Positions 9,495 through 17,477 of a stretch of 64,000 bases of DNA are shown here, piece after piece (position 1 is the stretch's first letter; every line of letters starts with the position of its first letter). This DNA is from Solimonas aquatica (GTDB taxonomy: Bacteria > Pseudomonadota > Gammaproteobacteria > Nevskiales > Nevskiaceae), in contig NZ_FOFS01000007.1 of the NCBI RefSeq assembly GCF_900111015.1, positions 62,001-126,000 of the forward strand, read 5' to 3'. The notes below the pieces were generated by a model, which saw nothing but the letters and a program-made list of their open reading frames with translations, had not been told where the DNA came from and did not search any database. The position numbers and the translations under genes are program-made.

Positions 9495-11233
9495 ATCCGC
9501 CGCCCGTGCCGGATCAGGACTTGCCGGGCCTGCACGAGCAGCTGCGGCATTTCCTGCAGGCGCTGCGCCGGCCGCCGGTGCTGCGCCGCATTCTGCTGCT
9601 GATCGGCGGTGTGCTGCTGGTGATTGCCGGCACCGCGTATTGCCAGCTGCGCCTGAATCTCTGGAACAAGCCGTTCTACGACGCGCTGTCGCGGCGCGAC
9701 TTCCAGGACTTCCTGCTGCAGCTCGGGGTGTTCTTCGCCATCGCCGCCTCGCTGCTGGTGCTCAATGTCGCGCAGCGCTTTCTGGTGGAGACGCTGAAGC
9801 TCCGCCTGCGCGAAAACCTGATGCAGGATCTGGTCGGCCTCTGGCTCAGGCCGCTGCGTGCGTTCTGGCTGGCGCATGCCGGGGCCATGGGCGTGAATCC
9901 CGATCAGCGCATGCACGAGGACGCGCGCAAGCTCTGCGAGCTGTCCGCCGATCTGGGCGCCGGCCTGCTGCAGGCCACCATCCTGTTTCTCACCTTCGCC
10001 GATGTGCTCTGGCAGATGTCGGCGGGTTTCAGCTTCTACTTCGGCGGGCGCGAGCACACGGTGCCGGGCTTCATGCTGTGGGCGGCAGTGATTTACGCCG
10101 CCATCGGCTCCCTGCTCAGTTACTTCGTCGGTCGCAGCCTGATCAACCGCAATGCCGAACGCTATGCGCGCGAGGCCGATCTGCGCTTTTCGCTGGTGCG
10201 CATCAACGAGCATCTCGACGGCATCTCGCTGGCGGCGGGCGAGGGCGACGAGCAGCGCCGCGTGCAGCTGGATCTCGCGGAAGTGCTGCGCGCCACCTCG
10301 CGCGTGGTGCTGAGCCTCACCCATCTCACCTGGGTCACCGCCGGCTTCGGCTGGATCACCAATATCGCGCCGGTGCTGGTGGCGGCGCCGCTGTATTTCT
10401 CCGGCAAGATTTCCTTCGGCGGCCTGATGATGTCGGCGGCGGCGTTTACGCAGGCACAGGGTTCGCTGCGCTGGTTCGTGGACAACTTCAGCCAGATCGC
10501 CGACTGGCGCGCCACGCTCTTGCGCGTGATGGTGTTCCGCAAGGCGCTGGTGGAGCAGGAAGCGCCCAAGGACTTCGACAGCCAGATCGAGTACGTGAAG
10601 GGCGAGGCCGGCGAGCTGCGCATCGAACACCTGAGCATCGAGACCGCGCGTGGTCCGGAGGCGCTGAGCGAGACGCAGCTGCTGCTGCGGCGTGGCGAGC
10701 GGGTGCTGATCGACGGCGCGCCCGGCGCCAGCAAGACCCTGCTGTTCCATGCCCTGGCCGGACTCTGGCCCTGGGGCAGCGGCCGCGTCAGCCGGCCCCG
10801 GGACGAGGTCATCAGCTATCTGCCGCGCGGCACGCCGTATCTGCCGCATGGCAGCCTGCGTGAAATCCTCGCCTATCCGCAGGACGTCTCCGCACATACG
10901 GCCGAGGAATACGCCAACGCCCTGCAGCGCCTGGGCCTGCCCCGGCTGCTGAGCCTGCTCGATGCGCGGCGCCGCTGGGATCGCGAGCTGAGTCAGGAAG
11001 AGCAGCTCAATCTCGCCTTCGCGCGTCTGCTGCTGCAGCGTCCGCCCTGGCTGCTGATCGACGATGTGCTCGGTGGCCTCGAAGAGGATTCGCTGCAGCG
11101 GGTGCTCAGCGTGCTGGACGAGGAACTGCGCGGCACCGGGCTGATCTACATCGGCCGGCCGCTGGCCGGTTATGCGCAGCTGTTTGCGCGCAGCGTGGAT
11201 CTGCTGCGCAAGACGCCGGAGGCCGCGCCATGA
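9491..11233 (+). CDS. SbmA/BacA-YddA type ABC transporter, fused permease and ATPase
   Basis: About 580 aa: an N-terminal SbmA/BacA-like membrane domain (LRLNLWNKPFYDALSRRDF, LRENLMQDLVGLWL, about six helices) and a C-terminal ATPase domain, as in E. coli YddA and ABCD-type transporters. The family may move peptides or fatty-acyl compounds; the substrate is not known. The ATPase is unusual: Walker A is GAPGASKT (409-416), the signature is LSQEEQ instead of LSGGQ, and Walker B reads LLIDD with Asp where the catalytic Glu is expected. The start ATG overlaps the GH15 stop (ATGA), and its stop overlaps the next start the same way, so it is translationally tied to the operon. Confidence 0.87.
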   Translation: MNPPPVPDQDLPGLHEQLRHFLQALRRPPVLRRILLLIGGVLLVIAGTAYCQLRLNLWNKPFYDALSRRDFQDFLLQLGVFFAIAASLLVLNVAQRFLVETLKLRLRENLMQDLVGLWLRPLRAFWLAHAGAMGVNPDQRMHEDARKLCELSADLGAGLLQATILFLTFADVLWQMSAGFSFYFGGREHTVPGFMLWAAVIYAAIGSLLSYFVGRSLINRNAERYAREADLRFSLVRINEHLDGISLAAGEGDEQRRVQLDLAEVLRATSRVVLSLTHLTWVTAGFGWITNIAPVLVAAPLYFSGKISFGGLMMSAAAFTQAQGSLRWFVDNFSQIADWRATLLRVMVFRKALVEQEAPKDFDSQIEYVKGEAGELRIEHLSIETARGPEALSETQLLLRRGERVLIDGAPGASKTLLFHALAGLWPWGSGRVSRPRDEVISYLPRGTPYLPHGSLREILAYPQDVSAHTAEEYANALQRLGLPRLLSLLDARRRWDRELSQEEQLNLAFARLLLQRPPWLLIDDVLGGLEEDSLQRVLSVLDEELRGTGLIYIGRPLAGYAQLFARSVDLLRKTPEAAP

Positions 11234-13428
11234 GCCGCTGGCGAGGCCTGCTGCTGGCGCTGGCGGTGGCTCTGCCCACGGTGCTGCCGGCGGCGCAGCA
11301 GAGTTTCGAGTTCCGGACGCCGGCCAGCGCCGAGGACCCGCGCCTGATGCAGGACATGCACGATCTGGCGCTGCGCATGCTGCCGGTCTACGAGGAGCGC
11401 GAGCCGCAGCGTTTCCTGGCCAATCTCTCCGCCCTGCAGCTGCTCGCCGGCAATGTGCCGGCGGCCTTCGACACGCGTCTGCTGCTTCTGCAGCGGCGTC
11501 TGGACGGCGTGCCGCTGCAGAACGAGGCGATGGTGGCCTTGCTCGATCTCTACACGCAGGCGCGCTCGGCGGCGAGCCATGCGCCGTTCGCGCTGGCCTT
11601 CGCGCAGGCCTGGCGCCAGCGTCTGCCCAAGCTCGGCGATGCGCAGGCGGCGCTGCTGGCGCGCTGGCTGCAGACTCCGCAAAGCTGTTTCGCCGCCTCG
11701 CTGCAGCAGCGCCTGGACGCGGCGCGCGCGCAGCCGGAGCTGGATATTGCCGGTGCCCTGGATCTGAGCTGGGCCTACCTGTCCTGGCAGATGCATCGCG
11801 AGCTGGGCGTGCAGGGCGCGCAACTGCTCGCCGAGGATGCGGCGCAGCGTTATGTGTCCGAGGAGCGGCTGCGCATCCGCAGCGCGGACGGCGCCGAGCT
11901 GTGGTTGCGGCTGGTGCGGCCCAAGGCCGCGGAAGGCGCCTTGCCGGCGGTGCTGGAACTGCGCCTGGACGATGCGCCGGGCGAGGCGCAGCTGGCAGCG
12001 GCGCATGGTTATGTCGGTGTGGTGCTGTACGCGCGCGGTCAGCGTGGTCCCGGTGCGCCGACGCCGCGCTCGCGCCTGAGGCTGTTTGCGCACGAGGGCG
12101 AGGACGCGCGCGCCGCCATCGCCTGGATCCGCCAGCAGCCCTGGAGCGACGGGCGCGTGGCGATGGTGGGCAGCGGCTACAGCGCTTACGCGGCCTGGGC
12201 GGCGGCGCGCCTGCATCCGCCGGCGCTCAAGGCCATCGCGGTGGCCAATGCCATGGCGCCGGGCATCGACTTTCCCGCGCCGGGCCGCGTCTACGACAGC
12301 GCCGCCTACCGCTATCTGGCCGAACATGCCTACTCGGGCGCGCCGCGCGAACTCGGCGGCGTGGCCTGGCAGCAGCTGGAAGCGCAGTGGGCGCGCAGCC
12401 AGCAGCCTTATTACCAGTTCGGTCTGCCCGGCGAGGCGGCCAATGCGCTGTTCCGGCTCTGGCTCGGGCATCCCACGTTTGATTCCTACTGGCGCCGGCT
12501 CACGCCGTATCGCGAAGCCTTTGCCGATATCGACATCCCGGTGCTGAGCCTGTCCGGCAGCCAGGCGCGGCATCGCGCCGCTGCGCTGTATTACTTCCAG
12601 CAGCATCTGCGCGCGCGGCCGCAGGCCGAGCATCGCCTGCTGTTCGGGCCTTACGACGACGAAGACCTGCGCGAGGCGCCGTGCGCGCGGCGCGGCGCCG
12701 AGCCGCTGGATGCGGTGGCGCGTATCGATCTGCATGAGCTGCGCTATCAATGGCTGGATCAGCAGCTGCACGAGGACGCTGCGCCGGACGTGCTGCGCGG
12801 GCGCGTCAATCTGCAGCTGGCCGGTGCCAATCGCTGGCTGCATGGTGAAGACCTGCAGGGTCTGGCGCCGCGGCGGCAGCGTTTTTATCTGACGCCCTCG
12901 GCGCGGCTCGGTGCCGCCGCCGCGCCGGCGGCCTACAGCGAGCAGAGCCTGGATTTCCAGCATCCCGGCACCAAGGGCCGGCACGGTCGCACGCTGACGT
13001 TTCGCAGCGAACCGCTGGCGCAGCCGCTGGCGGTGGCCGGAGTGCTCGATGGCGAGCTGAGCCTGATGCTCAACAAGCTGGACTTCGACTGGCAGCTGGC
13101 GCTCTACGAGCAGAAGCCCGATGGCCGCCTGCTGGCGCTGGCGCCGGCCTTCGTGCAGCGCGCCAGCTATGCGCGCGACATCACGCAGCGGCAGCTGCTG
13201 CGCGGCGCACGCCGCGAGCGTCTGCCCATCCAGGGTCCCGTGATGGCGCGCCAGCTCGCCGCCGGCAGCCGACTGCTGCTCACGCTGGAACTCGCGCCGC
13301 GTCTCGGCCGCCAGATCAATCATGGCAGCGGCAAGGATGTCAGCGAGGAAACCGCCGCCGATGCGCTGATGCCGCTGCTGGTGCGCTGGTATGGCGACAG
13401 CTACATCGAACTGCCGCTGGCGCCATGA
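11230..13428 (+). CDS. CocE/NonD-fold protein, probable pseudo-hydrolase
   Basis: 732 aa with an N-terminal hydrophobic signal-like segment (LLLALAVALPTVLPAAQQ), a helical region, then an alpha/beta-hydrolase domain of the X-Pro dipeptidyl-peptidase/CocE type and a C-terminal jelly-roll (SLMLNKLDFDWQLALYEQKP). The strand-turn-helix carrying the nucleophile is recognisable (DGRVAMVGSGYSAYAAW), but the residue aligned with the catalytic Ser of GxSYxG is Gly316. The usual GPWTHG histidine site reads GPYDDED and the Asp loop reads SLSGSQARH. All three triad positions therefore appear lost. Probably secreted to the periplasm. It is coupled by 4-bp overlaps on both sides. Confidence 0.78.
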   Translation: MSRWRGLLLALAVALPTVLPAAQQSFEFRTPASAEDPRLMQDMHDLALRMLPVYEEREPQRFLANLSALQLLAGNVPAAFDTRLLLLQRRLDGVPLQNEAMVALLDLYTQARSAASHAPFALAFAQAWRQRLPKLGDAQAALLARWLQTPQSCFAASLQQRLDAARAQPELDIAGALDLSWAYLSWQMHRELGVQGAQLLAEDAAQRYVSEERLRIRSADGAELWLRLVRPKAAEGALPAVLELRLDDAPGEAQLAAAHGYVGVVLYARGQRGPGAPTPRSRLRLFAHEGEDARAAIAWIRQQPWSDGRVAMVGSGYSAYAAWAAARLHPPALKAIAVANAMAPGIDFPAPGRVYDSAAYRYLAEHAYSGAPRELGGVAWQQLEAQWARSQQPYYQFGLPGEAANALFRLWLGHPTFDSYWRRLTPYREAFADIDIPVLSLSGSQARHRAAALYYFQQHLRARPQAEHRLLFGPYDDEDLREAPCARRGAEPLDAVARIDLHELRYQWLDQQLHEDAAPDVLRGRVNLQLAGANRWLHGEDLQGLAPRRQRFYLTPSARLGAAAAPAAYSEQSLDFQHPGTKGRHGRTLTFRSEPLAQPLAVAGVLDGELSLMLNKLDFDWQLALYEQKPDGRLLALAPAFVQRASYARDITQRQLLRGARRERLPIQGPVMARQLAAGSRLLLTLELAPRLGRQINHGSGKDVSEETAADALMPLLVRWYGDSYIELPLAP

Positions 13429-14174
13429 TCCGCGTGATGAGCTTCAATCTGCGCACCGCCAGCATCGATGATGGCGCCTATGCCTGGGCGCAGCGCAGGA
13501 CGCGCGTGGTGCAGACGGTCAGGAACTACCGGCCCGATCTGCTGGGCCTGCAGGAATGCCGCGACGATGCGCAGGCCGCGTACCTGCGTGCGCAGCTGCC
13601 GGGCTATGTCTGGCACGGCCGGCCGCGCGGCGGCGAGGGCGACAGCGCGCTGGAGATGGCGCCGCTGCTGTGGCGCGAGTCGGCTTTCGAACTGCTCGCC
13701 AGCGCCCATTTCGCCCTGAGCCAGACGCCGGAGCGGATCGGCGGCAAGGGCTGGGATGCGGACTTCGCGCGCATCGCGAGCTGGGCGCAGCTGCGCGAGC
13801 GGCGCAGCGGCCGCGAGCTGCTGGTGCTCAACACCCACTTCGATTACCAGCCGCAGGCCCTGCTCGGCAGCGCGCAGCTGCTGCATGAGTTCCTGCGCGC
13901 GCAGGCGCTGCCGCTGATCGTCTGCGGCGATTTCAACGCGCCGCCGGACTCGGCGGTGCAGCAAGCGCTGCTGGGCGAGAACCTGCTGCGCGATGTGCAG
14001 GCCGGCGCGCCGCGCGCGCCCAGTTATCACGGCTATGGTCTGGCGCAGGATGCCGCCGCCATCGACTGGATACTGGTCTCGCCGCAATTCCACGTGACCG
14101 AGGCGCGGCTGCTGCAACCGCGCCCTTATGCCTCCGATCACGATCCGCTGCTGGCGATCCTCGACTGGCGTTAA
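13425..14174 (+). CDS. endonuclease/exonuclease/phosphatase-fold hydrolase
   Basis: 249-aa EEP-superfamily metallohydrolase. Motifs in order: MSFNLR, LLGLQECRDDAQ (metal-binding Glu), LLVLNTHFDYQP, VCGDFNAPPDS, and YASDHDPLLAIL with the catalytic Asp-His pair. Such small stand-alone enzymes cleave phosphodiesters of many kinds; the substrate is unknown. No signal peptide. It is the last gene of the overlapping operon (ATGA with the CocE-like gene). Its TAA shares bases with the stop of the convergent hupE-like gene, so the two transcripts run directly into each other. Confidence 0.9.
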   Translation: MIRVMSFNLRTASIDDGAYAWAQRRTRVVQTVRNYRPDLLGLQECRDDAQAAYLRAQLPGYVWHGRPRGGEGDSALEMAPLLWRESAFELLASAHFALSQTPERIGGKGWDADFARIASWAQLRERRSGRELLVLNTHFDYQPQALLGSAQLLHEFLRAQALPLIVCGDFNAPPDSAVQQALLGENLLRDVQAGAPRAPSYHGYGLAQDAAAIDWILVSPQFHVTEARLLQPRPYASDHDPLLAILDWR

Positions 14175-15370
14175 AGCATCATGGCGCGCGTCACCGCCCA
14201 GTACGCGGCGGTCGACAAGGCGGCCAGCGCGATGGCGCGACGCAGCCAGCCCGACCAGACCCAGTGCCGGGTGTGGATGAAGAAGGGCACCAGCACCAGC
14301 ACCAACCCCAGCTGCACCAGCTCGATGCCGAGATTGAAGCTCAGGGTCGCGGCCACCACTTGTCCCGCAGACAGCGAGAGCTCGCGGATCGCGGTGGAGA
14401 AGGCCAGGCCGTGAATCAGGCCGAAGCCGCCGGCGACGAAGGCTTCGCGGCGCGGATACAGCGGCCGCAGCGCATGGGCGGCGGACACGCCCACCGAAAC
14501 CGCAATCAGCACTTCCACCGCCTGCCCCGAGGGCGGCAGCCAGCCCAGCGAGGCCGCGAGCAGCGAGAGCGAATGGCCCAGCGTGAATGCGCTCACCCAC
14601 CACAGCGTGGCCAGCACCGCCGGCCGCAGCTGCGCGCGCGCCTGCCAGCGTCCGGCCACCGCCTGCAGCGGCACGGTGAGGATCAGCGTCACTAGAAAGG
14701 CGAGGTGATCCAGGCCTTCGAGAATGTGTCGCGCGCCCAGCAGCACCATGCTCAGCCAGGCCCGCCAGGGCTGCGCGGCGCGGCGCTCGATCAGCAGCTC
14801 GTGGTGTTCGCCGCCCAGTGAGCCGAGCAGCTGCGGCTGGCTGGGCAGCACGCCGCCGCGCCAGTCCTGCAGCAGCGAGATCACCGCATCGTGCGTGGCG
14901 ATTTCACGGATCAGCACCTCATCGCGGAGCACGACCTGATCCGGCGTGGCGCCGGCCGGCGGCAGTGCTTCGAGCGTCACGCGCCACTCATCGAGCTGGC
15001 CCTGCGGCGCCTGCACAGCGGTGACGTGCTGTTCCCAGGCTGGGCCAGCGACGCTGCGCAGGCCGATGCGCGCGTTCACGTAATCGCGCACCGCCGCCGC
15101 CTGCAGCTGCGGCCGGGCATCGCTGCCGGGACCGGGATCGGGCACCAGCTGCGCCTGCACGAAGGCGGCTTCGAGACGGTCCGCCGGCAGAATCAGATGC
15201 AGCTGCCAGCGATCCGGCAGCACGCGCACCTCGACGAAGGACTTCGGCATGGGGTGCGCCGGCGCCGCCGGCGCCAGCAGGGCCAGCCACAGGGCCAAAA
15301 AAAGCAGCCTTCCCCAGCTGGGAAGGCTGCCGGCCCGGGGATGAAGCTCAGAAGGAGAAATTGCCGCCAT
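14171..15370 (-). CDS. HupE/UreJ-like membrane protein
   Basis: About 399 aa. A signal-peptide-like core (LLFLALWLALLAPAAPAHP) leads into an exported beta-rich domain (SFVEVRVLPDRWQLHLILPA), followed by six to seven transmembrane helices with the HupE_UreJ_2 pattern: GARHILEGLDHLAFLVTLIL, FTLGHSLSLLAASLG, FGLIHGLAFS, NLGIELVQLG. The conserved histidines suggest metal handling (nickel, cobalt or copper), inferred from the family. The only in-frame ATG (15370) lies inside the upstream lipoprotein gene, and the signal-peptide codons coincide with that gene's terminator hairpin, so the exact start is uncertain. Confidence 0.82.
   Translation of the reverse strand: MAAISPSELHPRAGSLPSWGRLLFLALWLALLAPAAPAHPMPKSFVEVRVLPDRWQLHLILPADRLEAAFVQAQLVPDPGPGSDARPQLQAAAVRDYVNARIGLRSVAGPAWEQHVTAVQAPQGQLDEWRVTLEALPPAGATPDQVVLRDEVLIREIATHDAVISLLQDWRGGVLPSQPQLLGSLGGEHHELLIERRAAQPWRAWLSMVLLGARHILEGLDHLAFLVTLILTVPLQAVAGRWQARAQLRPAVLATLWWVSAFTLGHSLSLLAASLGWLPPSGQAVEVLIAVSVGVSAAHALRPLYPRREAFVAGGFGLIHGLAFSTAIRELSLSAGQVVAATLSFNLGIELVQLGLVLVLVPFFIHTRHWVWSGWLRRAIALAALSTAAYWAVTRAMML
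15297..15330 (-). terminator. intrinsic terminator of the DUF3500 lipoprotein gene
   Basis: Read on the minus strand, an 11-bp perfect GC-rich stem (15304-15314 with 15320-15330, 5-base loop) is followed by a run of seven T. It lies 17 bp past the lipoprotein stop. It also falls inside the coding sequence proposed for the signal peptide of the hupE-like gene. Confidence 0.88.
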
Positions 15371-16517
15371 AGTCCAGGCTCTTGTCGCGCCAGATGCTGT
15401 GGTAGTGGTTGTCGCTGAGCACGATGCCGCTCTGCACGCTGAATTCGATCCAGACGCCCGGCCCGTCGATGCGCACATAAGAGCCCTTGGTGGAGAGGTC
15501 CGAGTACGAGGCCCAGGCGATGTAGGTGCCGTTGATCGCCGAGTCGGTGGTGTAGGCATCGTACTGGCCGGTGCCGTTGGCATCGCTGGCGTAGCTGGCG
15601 ATGGCCGCTTTCACCAGCGCCTTCTGACTGTCGGAGAGAGCGGACACCGCGAGACCCTGCTGCGTGCTTGGATAGTTGCCGTCCTTCTGCGGACCGACCA
15701 GCACATCATCATAGGCCTGCGAGAGCTTGGCGGAGGACAGCTGCGTGCTGCTCAGGCCATTGAGCATGGCCAGCAGGGTGTCGTGGCGGCTCAGCATGGG
15801 CTGATACGCAGTGCCGTTGTAGGTGAACTGGGCGCGCGGCTCGACACCGACGAAGTTCGGCGTCAGGCCGATGATGTCGCCATCCACCGAGGCCAGGAAG
15901 GTGTAGTGATGGCCGGTGAATTCCAGAATCCAGGGCGAGGCGCTGGGCATGGTCGAGGTGGAGCTCGACGAGGTGGAGCTGAGGAAGGAGATGTAATAGA
16001 GGTCCTGGCCGTAGCCGGAGGACTGGTATTGCGCCAGATAGCCGTCGGCGGCGCGCTCGCCGGTCATGGTGGTTTGACCCTGCGAGCTGAGCGCCGCAGC
16101 AATCAGGGCCTCGGCGGCGGTCTTGGCGGTGGCGGACAGATCCTTCAGCGCGATGCCGTGACGGGTGACCAGCGTGGTCGGCAGATTGGACCAGTAATTG
16201 GTGGCGTTCGAAGAGGTGAGCGCGTAGACCACCGAGGACTGCTGGCTGCTGCTGAGCGTGGCCAGAAAGGCATTGGCCAGGCAGGTGAGCTTGGCGCCTT
16301 CGGTGGTTTGCGAGCTGCAGTCCGAGGACGAGGAACTGTCCGAGCCGCTGCTCGAACTGCTGTCCGAGCCCGAGCTGCTGGAGCCGGAGCCGCTGCTGGA
16401 AGCACTGCTGCTGTCGCCGCCACCGCCGCCGCAGGCGGCGAGGCCGGCGAGGGCCAGGATGCAGAGCGCGGCCTTGAGCCGCAGGCTGAGTGGCGAGGTG
16501 GAGCGGGTCGTGGTCAT
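15348..16517 (-). CDS. DUF3500 family lipoprotein with Ser-rich linker
   Basis: About 389 aa. It starts with a lipoprotein signal (LCILALAGLAAC, lipobox Cys), then GGGGG and a low-complexity Ser/Gly/Asp linker of about 35 residues, then a DUF3500 domain. The DUF3500 hallmark is seen in EFTGHHYTFLASVDGD and LTPNFVGVEPR. The function of DUF3500 is unknown; the linker suggests a surface or periplasmic domain held away from the membrane. The start MTTTRST is chosen because upstream in-frame codons give no plausible signal peptide. A strong terminator follows the stop. It stands divergent from the two-component genes. Confidence 0.86.
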   Translation of the reverse strand: MTTTRSTSPLSLRLKAALCILALAGLAACGGGGGDSSSASSSGSGSSSSGSDSSSSSGSDSSSSSDCSSQTTEGAKLTCLANAFLATLSSSQQSSVVYALTSSNATNYWSNLPTTLVTRHGIALKDLSATAKTAAEALIAAALSSQGQTTMTGERAADGYLAQYQSSGYGQDLYYISFLSSTSSSSTSTMPSASPWILEFTGHHYTFLASVDGDIIGLTPNFVGVEPRAQFTYNGTAYQPMLSRHDTLLAMLNGLSSTQLSSAKLSQAYDDVLVGPQKDGNYPSTQQGLAVSALSDSQKALVKAAIASYASDANGTGQYDAYTTDSAINGTYIAWASYSDLSTKGSYVRIDGPGVWIEFSVQSGIVLSDNHYHSIWRDKSLDYGGNFSF

Positions 16518-16721
16518 GGTCTCGTTCCAGATGCGTGGGGGTCGGAGGATTCGCCCGGCGCAGGGGCGCAGCGGCGAGGCCACATTCTGGGTCGCAAACT
16601 TGTCCCGGGAATGGCTGCGGCATTGCAGCGGCTTGCCGCTTTGTTGCGACGCTGAAACATCTGCGCCGGCGCTTTGCGGTGCTGAAATCGCCCGCTCGCG
16701 AACGCTTGCCAAGATACGGCC

Positions 16722-17477
16722 ATGGCCGACATCCTCCCCGTCATGAATCTCTCTACCGCCATCCTGGTCGTGGATGACGACCCCGGTATCCGGGAGACGA
16801 TTGGCGACTATCTGCGCAGCCACGGTTTCGTGGTGGGCCTGGCCGGCCGTGCCCAGCAGATGCGCGAGCAGCTGGCGCAGCGCGACTGGGATCTGATCGT
16901 GCTGGACGTGATGCTGCCCGACGAGGATGGCCTGTCCCTGCTGCGCCAGCTGCAGCGCGACAACGGCCCGCCGGTGATCATGCTCTCGGCAATGGGCTCG
17001 GACACCGACCGCATCGTCGGCCTGGAGATCGGCGCCGAGGACTATCTGGCCAAGCCCTGCAATCCGCGCGAGCTGGTGGCGCGCATCCGTACCGTGCTGC
17101 GCCGTCAGGAGAAAGCGCGCTTGCGGCAGGAAGCCGCGCCGGCGCCGGGCGGCGCGCCGCTGCTGTGCTTCGCGGGCTGGACGCTCAACCGCTGGTCACG
17201 CGCGCTGCGCGATCCCGAAGACACCGTGGTGGCGCTGTCCGATGGCGAATACCGGCTGCTGCTGGCCTTTCTCGAACACCCGGGCCGCGTGCTGACGCGC
17301 GATCAGCTGCTTGAATACTCGCGCGGCGGTGACAGCGACAGCTACGACCGCGCCATCGACGTGCAGATCAGCCGGCTGCGCAAGAAGCTGCGCGGTGCCG
17401 CCGGCGAGGAGTTCGTGCGCACGGTGCGCAACGAGGGCTACATGTTCATGCCGGCCGTCGGCGTGCGTGGCGGCTGA
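16722..17477 (+). CDS. OmpR-type response regulator
   Basis: 251 aa: an N-terminal receiver domain (VVDDDPGIRETI; phospho-acceptor Asp in LIVLDVMLPDEDG; Lys in YLAKPCNPRELVARI) and a C-terminal winged-helix DNA-binding domain (LSDGEYRLLLAFLEHPGRVL, then SYDRAIDVQISRLRKKL). It overlaps the kinase gene by one base (TGATG), so the two form a two-component system. An internal ATG at 16743 is an alternative start. The targets are unknown; its neighbours, the DUF3500 lipoprotein and the cysteine-rich small protein, are candidates only by position. Confidence 0.94.
   Translation: MADILPVMNLSTAILVVDDDPGIRETIGDYLRSHGFVVGLAGRAQQMREQLAQRDWDLIVLDVMLPDEDGLSLLRQLQRDNGPPVIMLSAMGSDTDRIVGLEIGAEDYLAKPCNPRELVARIRTVLRRQEKARLRQEAAPAPGGAPLLCFAGWTLNRWSRALRDPEDTVVALSDGEYRLLLAFLEHPGRVLTRDQLLEYSRGGDSDSYDRAIDVQISRLRKKLRGAAGEEFVRTVRNEGYMFMPAVGVRGG

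Noticed and set aside
15371-15583. Longer N-terminus for the hupE-like protein
   Set aside because: The extra residues are the shadow of the DUF3500 gene (Thr/Ser/Pro-rich) and precede the signal peptide.
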